A DNA stretch of 24,385 bases from Albibeggiatoa sp964388965 (GTDB lineage: Bacteria > Pseudomonadota > Gammaproteobacteria > Beggiatoales > Beggiatoaceae), in assembly GCA_964388965.1 (NCBI GenBank), contig CAYMCP010000055.1:1-24385 (forward strand), in the 5' to 3' direction. How positions within the stretch are numbered: position 1 is the first letter of the stretch; each line of letters opens with the position of its first letter. Under the pieces are notes generated by a model. That model made no database searches. It saw only the letters and a list, made by a program, of their open reading frames with translations, and was not told the origin of the DNA. The position numbers and the translations under genes are program-made. Below are positions 15,469 to 22,782 of this stretch, one piece after another.

Positions 15469-17946
15469 ATGAAATTAATTAATCTATTCAAAAAGTTGCC
15501 ACTGTTGCTATTGTTATTCGCAATGCAACAGCCACTTCACGCTGAAACGATTGAGCTGTGTACGACGCTCGACGGCTCAGAAAGTATTATACCTAGTGAT
15601 TTTCAAATTCAGTTGGATGGCTTGGCTAGGGCGTTGAGCGACGCTAGTGTAGTGTCGCAGGATGGTAGTGTGACAATTTCTGTGGTGCATTTTGCCAACG
15701 ATGCCCGTGTAGAAATTCCCCCGACACCTATAACGAGCGCGGAAGTCGCTAATGAGGTCGCTACGAAAGTTAGCAAAATTAAGCAAAGTGGTTTGGGTGT
15801 ATTTACCAATATTGCAAAAGCGATTGATTTATGTGTCCAACAATTCAGCTTTACCGCAGAAAAACAAGTAATTGATATTGTGACAGATGGTATTCACAAT
15901 CAGCCGGGTAATCCGATTACTAGTGCAGATAACGCGATTGCTAGAGGTGTTGATGCGATTAATTCGTTAGGTGTGGGACAGAATTTAGATATAGCGGAAT
16001 TGCGTGCAATGGTACGTCCTCAGCCTGCAAGTTCTATATCTGAAGATGGTTTTTTCTTTCAAATTTCTGATTACACGCTTTTTGTTGATGCGATTCGTGC
16101 CAAGATTTCTGCTGAAACAGGCACCGGTATTATTTCCCCATCGTCAAGTTATTCTTCTTCGATGTTAAGTTTAGGCGGCGGCTTATGTTTGGCAACTGTT
16201 GATAATTTAGTGCGAATTCAAATTTGTGATGGCAGTCCAAATCAGCAATGGGTATTAGCAAATAACCGTTTTACTAATCCAGCAGGTCAGTGTTTAACTA
16301 CAAACGCAACAGGTTTAATCATGGCGGATTGTAATAATGAGCTTGGTCAAGCGTGGTCATTGCAAGGTAATCAATTAGTCAACGGCTTAGGACAATGTTT
16401 AACTGTACCTGAATCGGATATTTATACACATGGTGGTCAAGTAGGATTTGCTGATTGTAATGGTAGTGCAAACCAAAGTTGGAAACTAAGCGGTACACCG
16501 TTATTAAATGGTACAGGTCGTTGTTTAGATGTGCCTAATTGGGATGCAAATGGCAATATCGTGCATACTTGGGATTGTCACGCTGGTCAAAATCAACGCT
16601 GGTTTTTAAGTGGTTCACGTTTGATTAATGATTATGGTCGTTGTTTAGATATTCACGCACCAAGCGCGTATGACAATGGCGCACAAGCACAAATTTGGGA
16701 TTGCATCGATGATCCCGCCGCCTTAAATCAAACTTGGACGTTAAATGAACGAAATGAGTTAGTTAATGGTACGGGTAAATGTTTAGATGTAAATATGGAT
16801 CAAGCCAATATTAACGGTGCGAAGGTGCAAAATTGGGATTGTAACGATCAGTATAATCAAAAATGGCAATTCTTATTCGTTAATACTTACAATGGCATGA
16901 TAGATGGTGCTGTGAGACATGCTATAGATTCAACAGGTTTGAGCGCGGTGAATATTGATGTTACTGCAAATAATATTTTGACTTCAAACGGTATGACGAC
17001 AGACGGCGGTGGTTACAATGTGAGCAACGTACCAATAAGACAAAATGTAGTAGCAGAATTTACCAGAAGTGGCTTTATTCCAGCAGTTTACAACAATATC
17101 AATATTCAATTTGGCAACAGAACAACTTTAGCGCAAGTTTTGTTGATTCCGAGCCAATATGCAGGTTTAGGTACGATGACAGGTATTGCAAGCAGCGGTA
17201 TTAATGGTGGTGGTTTAGAAGGTGTAAATTTACGCTTACGTGCTGGCATCAATACTACATCGGGTAACGTTGTGGCTGAAACCGTGAGCGCGGCGGATGG
17301 CACGTATCGATTGGAAGCAAACGGCGGCAATTATACTCTAGAAGCTTCTAAACCGGGCTTTGTCACCAGTTACAGCAGCGTGATTGTTTTAGGTGGAGAA
17401 GTCCGTCCAAATCAAAATGTAACTTTAGTACCTATTTTAGGCACGGGTGAAGTACGTGCGGTATTAACTTGGGGTAAATCGCCATTAGATTTGGATGCGC
17501 ACGCCACAGTACCGTTGTTAAATGGAGATCGTTTCCATGTATTTTGGCCTAGTTTAGAGCGTGGTAATTTAACAACCGCACCTTATGCTTTGTTGGATGT
17601 GGATGATGTATTTAGTTACGGACCTGAAACGATTACTTTTGCTCGGACTGATTTAGCGGGTGTTTATCGTTTTTCAGTGCATGACTATACAAATCGCAGC
17701 CAAAAAGGTAGTAAAGGTTTGGCGAATTCCGGGGCACAAGTTAATATTTATAATGAGTATGGCTTGATTGCGACTGTGAATGTGCCTAATCTAGCGGGTA
17801 CGTTATGGACGGTATTTGAAATCCGTGAAGGCTTATTGCGCGTCGTCAATGAAATGACTGATGAAAGTAATACCCGTAACGTTAGAGACGCAGGTGTAAG
17901 TGATATTGAAACAGACTATGATCTGGTCAATAAATTAACTAAATAA
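15469..17946 (+). CDS. Secreted vWA / ricin-type lectin / YfaP-like protein
   Basis: An exported multidomain protein of 825 residues, likely an adhesin or carbohydrate-binding surface factor. A signal peptide (1-25, LHA before the mature end) precedes a DUF1194-like vWA domain (about 26-215) with MIDAS residues in LDGSES (D35, S37, S39). A Ser-rich linker is followed by ricin-type beta-trefoil repeats (about 235-470) with six QxW motifs (QQW, QAW, QSW, QRW, QTW, QKW at 259, 294, 336, 376, 421 and 464). Next come carboxypeptidase-regulatory-like Ig repeats (about 475-655), then a YfaP/DUF2135-like domain (about 660-790, LTWGKSPLDLDAHA). ATG 15469 is chosen because AAAGGA lies eight bases upstream; ATG 15463 would leave two. 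It has its own terminator and no operon partner. Secretion beyond the periplasm is inferred. Confidence 0.9.
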   Translation: MKLINLFKKLPLLLLLFAMQQPLHAETIELCTTLDGSESIIPSDFQIQLDGLARALSDASVVSQDGSVTISVVHFANDARVEIPPTPITSAEVANEVATKVSKIKQSGLGVFTNIAKAIDLCVQQFSFTAEKQVIDIVTDGIHNQPGNPITSADNAIARGVDAINSLGVGQNLDIAELRAMVRPQPASSISEDGFFFQISDYTLFVDAIRAKISAETGTGIISPSSSYSSSMLSLGGGLCLATVDNLVRIQICDGSPNQQWVLANNRFTNPAGQCLTTNATGLIMADCNNELGQAWSLQGNQLVNGLGQCLTVPESDIYTHGGQVGFADCNGSANQSWKLSGTPLLNGTGRCLDVPNWDANGNIVHTWDCHAGQNQRWFLSGSRLINDYGRCLDIHAPSAYDNGAQAQIWDCIDDPAALNQTWTLNERNELVNGTGKCLDVNMDQANINGAKVQNWDCNDQYNQKWQFLFVNTYNGMIDGAVRHAIDSTGLSAVNIDVTANNILTSNGMTTDGGGYNVSNVPIRQNVVAEFTRSGFIPAVYNNINIQFGNRTTLAQVLLIPSQYAGLGTMTGIASSGINGGGLEGVNLRLRAGINTTSGNVVAETVSAADGTYRLEANGGNYTLEASKPGFVTSYSSVIVLGGEVRPNQNVTLVPILGTGEVRAVLTWGKSPLDLDAHATVPLLNGDRFHVFWPSLERGNLTTAPYALLDVDDVFSYGPETITFARTDLAGVYRFSVHDYTNRSQKGSKGLANSGAQVNIYNEYGLIATVNVPNLAGTLWTVFEIREGLLRVVNEMTDESNTRNVRDAGVSDIETDYDLVNKLTK

Positions 17947-17968
17947 TTTAGTTGATTAACATTAATTG

Positions 17969-18003
17969 AAAAAGGTATACTCATCAGGTATGCCTTTTTT
18001 TTT
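17969..18003 (+). terminator. Intrinsic terminator after the secreted vWA/lectin gene
   Basis: AAAAAGGTATAC (17969-17980) and GTATGCCTTTTT (17988-17999) form a 12-pair stem with one G-U and a seven-base loop, running into nine T (17995-18003). It separates the lectin gene from the conflict cassette that follows. Confidence 0.9.
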
Positions 18004-18081
18004 ATTGTCAGCATTGTATAGAATTCAAAATTTATCTTTTTAAAAACAACTACTTAATTCAAATATCAGGAAAATTAGTAT

Positions 18082-18459
18082 ATGATTATTGAAAAACAAG
18101 AATTAATGCGATTTCGTGAGGCTTTTCAAGGCAATAGCGATGCACAAGAGGTATTAGATATTATTGAGCAATGCGATGGTAAGCTGGTTGATTCGATAGA
18201 TATTTTAATGCCTATGGAAAGAGATGATTATCATCTCGGCAGTGATCAAAGTTGGATTGATTTTGAAAACATTGCAAAAGATTTGTATGCTACTATTTGT
18301 CATAGTGAATTTAAAGCTCTTTTTGTAGATAGACAATATCCTGCTGCTTTGGGTTATTTAATGGCACATTCAGCTTATACAGCAATTTTGTTATTGCCCC
18401 TGATTATTTATCTTTCACAGTTGGGATATGATTGTTTTTGCAATTCTAAAAAGCCTTAA
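18082..18459 (+). CDS. Small protein heading the CHAT/MoxR cassette
   Basis: A 125-residue protein of unknown function. The N-terminal half (MRFREAFQGNSDAQEVLDII, then EQCDGKLVDSIDIL) looks like a helical bundle. A WIDFENIAKDLYATICHSEF segment follows, then a hydrophobic stretch at about residues 100-117 (TAILLLPLIIYLS) that could be a membrane helix or buried core. From memory, small proteins with this F-x-x-AF-x-GN start and C-terminal PxxIY motif accompany CHAT/MoxR systems in cyanobacteria; I could not check this. AGGAA sits nine bases before ATG 18082. About 110 bases and a palindrome separate it from the CHAT gene, so it may be transcribed separately. It may be an adaptor, an effector-associated domain or a regulator. 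Confidence 0.75.
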   Translation: MIIEKQELMRFREAFQGNSDAQEVLDIIEQCDGKLVDSIDILMPMERDDYHLGSDQSWIDFENIAKDLYATICHSEFKALFVDRQYPAALGYLMAHSAYTAILLLPLIIYLSQLGYDCFCNSKKP

Positions 18460-18506
18460 AATTTAATTACCATGTCTAGGTAGTGGTGCAAACTGAAGTG
18501 CAGGAG

Positions 18507-18524
18507 TGCAAAATTTATTTTGCA
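18507..18524. promoter_or_regulatory. Palindrome upstream of the CHAT gene, possible operator
   Basis: TGCAAAATTTATTTTGCA has eight-base arms around a two-base centre and lies 48 bases before the CHAT start. Short GTGCA words recur just upstream (18485, 18498 and 18506). A site of this size and symmetry suits a dimeric repressor. No U tract follows, so it is not a terminator. Confidence 0.4.
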
Positions 18525-18571
18525 AATGGTAACTTAAACTGAAACAACACTATTTTTTGCAGGACTACCCC

Positions 18572-19906
18572 ATGTCTAAAGAAACAATATTAATTTTCAC
18601 AGCTTCCCCAATAAATGCTCCTGCCACACGAGCTCATGCAGCAATAAATTCAATGCAAGAATTATTTGAGCAAAATGAACAATTTACCTTAGAAATTTGC
18701 CAAGTGACGACGGTTGATGATTTGAGTAGAGGATTAAATTTGCATGAACCAAGCATTGTTTATTTTTTTGGGCATGGCAATGAAGAAGGTGGATTAATCT
18801 TAGAAGATGACAACAATAAAAAATGCGTTATATCAAAGGATAAACTGGTAGCAATTTTTAAAGAACATACTCAATGTAAGCATTCTAAATTAGAACTTGT
18901 ATTTTTAAATGCTTGTCATTCTGAATTATTAGCGAAATCCATTGCAAAATATGTAAATTACACTATAGGAATGCAAGATAAAATTGATTCTAAGATTGCA
19001 ATAGAATTTGCTAGACACTTTTATGATTGTTTAAAACTAAAAGGAAATTATGAACATGCTCATAGATATGCTTGTAAAAATCTTTCAAAACAGGATGCAA
19101 AAAAACCTCAATTAATAAAAAAATCAGAGATATTACAGAAAAATAAAAAAACAAAGCCCTATTTACAAATTGCATTCTTCAAAAAAGAAAAAAATGGCAA
19201 GTTTTATACATTTGTTGCACGTTGGTATATTAGCCAAGATAGTGTTAAAGAAATTTGTACAATTGGAAACATTCAGCGAGAGCATTTTAAAAATTCAGTA
19301 GTAAAAATATTAGAAAAAATCACGCTGCCAGAAGCCACAATTGAACTTTTTTTGTCCGACGACTTACTTAATGAGCCTATTGAAAATTATTGCTTACCAG
19401 ATGATGACTATCCCATTGGTAAAGACTATAGACTTGTTGTCCGTTCATGGGAACGCAATGCTACAGTCGCTTGGTTAAATCGCTGTCGTAAATATTGGAA
19501 GAAGGCAGATTTACAAGAGCAATTAAGTTGTTATTTAAAAGAGGTTGAATGTTTTGATAGAACAATTTGCTCTCAATTAGATAAGCGATTTATGTTTTTT
19601 ATTTTAACTTCGCCATATTCAAATGAAACATTAACCGAACTCATCAAAGCTGGTGCGCCCGTCATTTTATGGTTTAGAAATGAATATTTAGCAGAATTAG
19701 CAGCAAAAATAAATATATCGCATAAATTACTAACTTTACCTGAATTAGTCCGCCAAATAAGAACTGAATTATGGGTACAAAAAAAACCTATAGATAAACT
19801 TGTTTTGCTATGGGAAGACACCAGCCGTACTGCTCCAACTCAACCAGTTGAGCAAGATATTGAAATTCATGCTAATAATAACTTAAATATTTATAATGAC
19901 TTATGA
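18572..19906 (+). CDS. CHAT protease fused to a VMAP-C domain
   Basis: A 444-residue protein combining a caspase-like CHAT peptidase with the C-terminal domain of vWA-MoxR-associated proteins. In the CHAT part (about 1-180) the catalytic dyad is H68 (IVYFFGHGN) and C115 (LVFLNACHS), both intact. The VMAP-C part (about 195-425) shows IELFLSDDLL (257-266), VVRSWER (289-295), GAPVILWFR (361-369) and LVLLWEDTSR (410-419). In such systems VMAP links a MoxR ATPase and a vWA protein to an effector; here the effector is the protease on the same chain. The start is ATG 18572, with AGGA seven bases before; TTG 18557 is less likely. The stop lies nine bases before the MoxR start. The protease substrate is unknown. 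Confidence 0.85.
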   Translation: MSKETILIFTASPINAPATRAHAAINSMQELFEQNEQFTLEICQVTTVDDLSRGLNLHEPSIVYFFGHGNEEGGLILEDDNNKKCVISKDKLVAIFKEHTQCKHSKLELVFLNACHSELLAKSIAKYVNYTIGMQDKIDSKIAIEFARHFYDCLKLKGNYEHAHRYACKNLSKQDAKKPQLIKKSEILQKNKKTKPYLQIAFFKKEKNGKFYTFVARWYISQDSVKEICTIGNIQREHFKNSVVKILEKITLPEATIELFLSDDLLNEPIENYCLPDDDYPIGKDYRLVVRSWERNATVAWLNRCRKYWKKADLQEQLSCYLKEVECFDRTICSQLDKRFMFFILTSPYSNETLTELIKAGAPVILWFRNEYLAELAAKINISHKLLTLPELVRQIRTELWVQKKPIDKLVLLWEDTSRTAPTQPVEQDIEIHANNNLNIYNDL

Positions 19907-19914
19907 GGTTAGCT

Positions 19915-20880
19915 ATGTCAGATTGGAAAATTTATAGCGGTTCAAAAAAACTTGAAGATTTACCACCTCCGCCACCTTGGCGTGATTTGAGTCGAGAAAT
20001 TAAACAGGATAGAGGCAAGTATTTTAACCCTAGAGAACATGAAATTGAGCTAGTAAATGCTGCATTATATTTGCGCCGACCTTTGTTGATTACTGGAAAA
20101 CCCGGTATTGGTAAAACATCTCTAGCTTATTCAGTAGCTTATCAATTAAATTTGGGCGAAGTATTGCGCTGGTCAATTACGACGCAAACTAAATTGCAAG
20201 ATGGTTTGTACAATTATGATGCTATTGGGCGTTTACAAGATGCCGCTTTGCCAGAAAATAAAAATAAAAATCCTGAAATTAGCAATTATTTGCGTTTAGG
20301 CGCATTGGGTACTGCGTTTGCCTCAGAAAGTTTGCGCGTATTATTGATTGATGAAATTGATAAAAGTGATATTGATTTGCCTAATGATTTACTGCATATT
20401 TTTGAGGAAAGCGAGTTTTCTATCCCAGAATTAGAGCGTTTACCGCAAGAAGTTTGTACTATTTTTACTCATGACAGTCGTTCAGAAAAGGTGCAACAAG
20501 TAAAAATTAAACGCGGTAGAGTGTTGTGTAATAATCATTTTCCGTTGGTTATTATGACTAGTAACGGTGAACGTGAATTTCCACCCGCTTTTTTACGTCG
20601 TTGTCTACGTTTGGAAATGCAACCGCCAAATGAGAATGAACTCAAGCAAATTGTAGAGTCGCATCTTGGAAAGTTAGCAGAATATAACAATTACCAGTCA
20701 AATATTGATAAATTAATCAAAGATTTTGCGGAAAGAACTAAAACGCAATCGCTTGCAACTGACCAATTGTTAAATGCGGTTTATTTGGTATTGAAGAATG
20801 TAGATTTATCCACCAATGGCAAAAATAAAAAAGATTTGCTTGATCAAGTTTTCAAATCACTTTCTGAAATGGATGGTTAG
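19915..20880 (+). CDS. MoxR-type AAA+ ATPase of the conflict system
   Basis: A 321-residue AAA+ ATPase. Walker A is TGKPGIGKTS (60-69), Walker B VLLIDEID (142-149), sensor 1 the asparagine of MTSNGE (N217), and the arginine finger lies in PPAFLRRC (R228/R229). The Pro-rich start (LPPPPPW) and the PREHEIELVNAALYLRRPLL lead-in are typical of MoxR proteins from vWA-MoxR-VMAP operons. The start is ATG 19915, with GAGGTT (19905-19910) in front and overlapping the CHAT stop; ATG 19903 would add four residues. By family analogy it remodels or gates the partner vWA and CHAT-VMAP proteins using ATP. Its last 38 bases belong to a 61-bp repeat that recurs 715 bases downstream. Confidence 0.9.
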   Translation: MSDWKIYSGSKKLEDLPPPPPWRDLSREIKQDRGKYFNPREHEIELVNAALYLRRPLLITGKPGIGKTSLAYSVAYQLNLGEVLRWSITTQTKLQDGLYNYDAIGRLQDAALPENKNKNPEISNYLRLGALGTAFASESLRVLLIDEIDKSDIDLPNDLLHIFEESEFSIPELERLPQEVCTIFTHDSRSEKVQQVKIKRGRVLCNNHFPLVIMTSNGEREFPPAFLRRCLRLEMQPPNENELKQIVESHLGKLAEYNNYQSNIDKLIKDFAERTKTQSLATDQLLNAVYLVLKNVDLSTNGKNKKDLLDQVFKSLSEMDG

Positions 20881-20903
20881 CTTATGAAAAATATTAACGT
20901 TAT
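20843..20903 (+). repeat. 61-bp direct repeat, copy 1 (moxR end and first antitoxin start)
   Basis: This segment recurs at 21558-21618, exactly 715 bases downstream, with 59 of 61 bases identical (differences at 20848 and 20875). Copy 1 is functional sequence: the last 12 codons and stop of the MoxR gene and the first seven codons of the antitoxin. Confidence 0.95.
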
Positions 20904-21171
20904 TTTGCAAGACCCGTTGTTGGAAAAAACAATTATGCGTTTGGTTGAGCAACGTCAACAGAATTTACAAGATTTTGTCATCGCAGCATTACAAAATTAT
21001 GTGAAAGAAATTGAGCAGCCGCTTAATATTCCAAAATTAGACCCATTTCAACATTCGCAACAACCAACAGTACCTTTTCAAACAATATTTGATGATAAAA
21101 TATTTGAAGATGTGGAAAATACTGCTAAATTTGCCAAAAAATTAAGACAACAGGCTTGGCGTAATGAATGA
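20884..21171 (+). CDS. Antitoxin-like protein of the first PIN toxin
   Basis: A 95-residue protein overlapping the PIN toxin gene by eight bases, the usual antitoxin-first layout. The N-terminal part (MKNINVILQDPLLEKTIMRL, then QRQQNLQDFVIAALQNYV) resembles a small DNA-binding dimerisation fold of ribbon-helix-helix type. The rest (FEDVENTAKFAKKLRQQAW) would wrap the toxin. It starts three bases after the MoxR stop and uses the repeat sequence as its start. The assignment rests on position, size and general pattern; the exact antitoxin family is not certain. Confidence 0.75.
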   Translation: MKNINVILQDPLLEKTIMRLVEQRQQNLQDFVIAALQNYVKEIEQPLNIPKLDPFQHSQQPTVPFQTIFDDKIFEDVENTAKFAKKLRQQAWRNE

Positions 21172-21547
21172 GAAAGTGCTTTGTGATACCTGTATATTGA
21201 TTGATTTTTTCAATGGTCGTAGCCAAAAAATTGCAAAATTGAATGACACGGGAAAAATATTATTTATTAACCCTGTTATTGAATTAGAGCTTTTACAAGG
21301 TGCTAAAAATAAAACAGAAATGCAACAGCTTGAGAAAAAATTACGCATGTTTTACCAATTAAATATGCCACAAGAGAATTTTCAGGTTGCGCGTGATTTA
21401 ATTAAATTTTATTCACTTTCTCATGGTTTACGCCTTGCTGATGCCCTAATTGCTGCTAATGCACTTATTTATGATTTAAGTCTTTATACTCTGAATGTTA
21501 AAGATTTTATATTTATTCCTGAATTGATGTTACATAAAACGATTTGA
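21164..21547 (+). CDS. PIN-domain toxin (VapC-like)
   Basis: A 127-residue PIN-domain ribonuclease toxin. The metal-binding acidic residues are present: D8 (LCDTCILIDFF), E42 (VIELELLQG), D93 (LRLADALIAANA) and D114 (TLNVKDF). VapC-type toxins cleave tRNA or rRNA when their antitoxin is lost. The start ATG 21164 lies inside the antitoxin's end, so the two are translationally coupled. The gene ends ten bases before the second copy of the 61-bp repeat. It appears intact and potentially active. Confidence 0.9.
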   Translation: MNEKVLCDTCILIDFFNGRSQKIAKLNDTGKILFINPVIELELLQGAKNKTEMQQLEKKLRMFYQLNMPQENFQVARDLIKFYSLSHGLRLADALIAANALIYDLSLYTLNVKDFIFIPELMLHKTI

Positions 21548-21557
21548 ACTTTAATTA

Positions 21558-21618
21558 ATCAAATTTTCAAATCACTTTCTGAAATGGATAGTTAGCTTAT
21601 GAAAAATATTAACGTTAT
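21558..21618 (+). repeat. 61-bp direct repeat, copy 2 (non-coding remnant)
   Basis: A 59/61 copy of 20843-20903 placed after the first PIN gene. Here the MoxR tail has no upstream frame, and the copied ATG leads to a stop after 14 codons (ATG 21600, TAA about 21642). Sequence on either side differs from that around copy 1, so the repeat marks a junction rather than a longer duplication. Confidence 0.95.
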
Positions 21619-21633
21619 ATGGAGAAAAACAGT

Positions 21634-21987
21634 ATGCAATTAACTTTAGATGTGCCTGATGAGCTTGTATCACGTTTACAACTACATCAAAATCAGTTAC
21701 CACAGATATTGACATTTGGCTTGCGTGAGTTAGAAGCAAAACCATTGGGCTATTTTAGTGGATTGAGCGATGTATTGGAATTTTTTGCAACTTTGCCCAG
21801 TAATGAGGAAATATTAAGTTTACGTCCAACTATTAAGCTAGAAATGCAATTAAATCAATTGATTGAAAAACATAAAACTGAAGGTTTAAATGCGGAAGAG
21901 GAAAAAGCATGGCAACAGTATGAATATATTGAGCATCTTGTGAGAAAAGCAAAAATTAATGCAATTAAAAGGCAGCAATCTTGTTAA
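21634..21987 (+). CDS. Orphan antitoxin-like protein
   Basis: A 117-residue protein starting MQLTLDVPDELVSRLQLHQ, with LPQILTFGLRELEA, FSGLSDVLEFFATLPSNEEIL and a C-terminal EEEKAWQQYEYIEHLVRKAK block. From memory this matches a small antitoxin-like family in cyanobacteria that normally precedes a nuclease toxin. Here no toxin follows: the next gene is another antitoxin with its own ribosome site. The start ATG 21634 is preferred because GGAG (21621-21624) sits nine bases before it; ATG 21619 would overlap that site. Its 5' region abuts the copied 61-bp repeat, so it may have been cut off from its original promoter. Confidence 0.7.
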   Translation: MQLTLDVPDELVSRLQLHQNQLPQILTFGLRELEAKPLGYFSGLSDVLEFFATLPSNEEILSLRPTIKLEMQLNQLIEKHKTEGLNAEEEKAWQQYEYIEHLVRKAKINAIKRQQSC

Positions 21988-22051
21988 AATATTAAAATCA
22001 ATTGTAGCTCGTTATTTGTAAAGATGATTAACGATTTTGGAGTAGAAATTC

Positions 22052-22312
22052 ATGCAAACTATCACTATATTGGTTCAAACCGAAGATATAAAAGATAAAA
22101 TCCTTTGGTTTTTAAAGCATTTGGAGCAGGATGGTGTAGAAATCATTTCTCAGAAAGACGTTAATGATTTGCCATCATTGGGGGAAACGAGAGATGCAAG
22201 TCAAGCTTTACAAAAATTCCTTGATTCTAAAGCTCACACTTTATCAGATTTAGATGTTGATTCGTTTTCAGAAGACAGAAAGTCAGATTTAGATAGAGTT
22301 GTAGAGATATAA
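22052..22312 (+). CDS. VapB-like antitoxin
   Basis: An 86-residue protein sharing one base with the toxin start (TAATG), a classic coupled arrangement. It begins MQTITILVQTEDIKDKILWF and has an acidic C-terminal half (DLDVDSFSEDRKSDLDRVVE) suited to wrapping a toxin. GGAG lies near 22040. No helix-turn-helix is evident, and the N-terminus resembles short antitoxins of the Phd/DUF2281 size class. It is identified mainly by its toxin partner. Confidence 0.75.
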   Translation: MQTITILVQTEDIKDKILWFLKHLEQDGVEIISQKDVNDLPSLGETRDASQALQKFLDSKAHTLSDLDVDSFSEDRKSDLDRVVEI

Positions 22313-22731
22313 TGAAGTTGCACTACTTATTGGATACCAATATTTTGTCAGAACCTTTAAGACCACAACCGCATTCAGTGGTTACAAAAAGGCTTTTAGC
22401 AAATACAGACATTATTGCAACGGCAACACCTGTTATTTTTGAAATAGTTCAAGGTGCCAAACGTTTACCTGAATCTAAAAAGCGTATAGAAATCTTACAA
22501 TACTTAGATGAGTTTATTTATCCTAAGGTGTCTATTTTACCTTACGATACGAAAGCAGCTTATTTGCATGGAGAACAGCAAGCACAACTGATTTTATTGG
22601 GTAGAAAAGCTCCTTTTATTGATGGTCAAATTGCTGCGATTGCTCAAGTTAATCAATTAGTCTTAGTTACACGAAATGTAAATGATTTTACACATTTTTC
22701 AGGGCTTGATATAGAAAATTGGTTCGATTAA
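22312..22731 (+). CDS. vapC: VapC-type PIN-domain ribonuclease toxin
   Basis: A 139-residue PIN toxin close to the FitB/VapC pattern. The acidic residues are D8 (YLLDTNILSE), E44 (PVIFEIVQGAKR), D104 (APFIDGQIAAIA) and D125 (VTRNVNDF), all intact. It should cleave a tRNA or rRNA and stop translation when its antitoxin is degraded. It differs clearly from the first PIN protein, so the two modules were acquired separately rather than by duplication. The vWA gene begins 51 bases downstream. Confidence 0.93.
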   Translation: MKLHYLLDTNILSEPLRPQPHSVVTKRLLANTDIIATATPVIFEIVQGAKRLPESKKRIEILQYLDEFIYPKVSILPYDTKAAYLHGEQQAQLILLGRKAPFIDGQIAAIAQVNQLVLVTRNVNDFTHFSGLDIENWFD

Positions 22732-22782
22732 CCATTTTCTCCTTCTACGCACCGCAACGAGGATAAAAACACATAATTCACT

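Noticed and set aside
21600..21644. Second copy of the antitoxin gene starting at the repeated ATG
   Set aside because: The frame stops after 14 codons and diverges right after the repeat; it is a junction remnant, not a gene.
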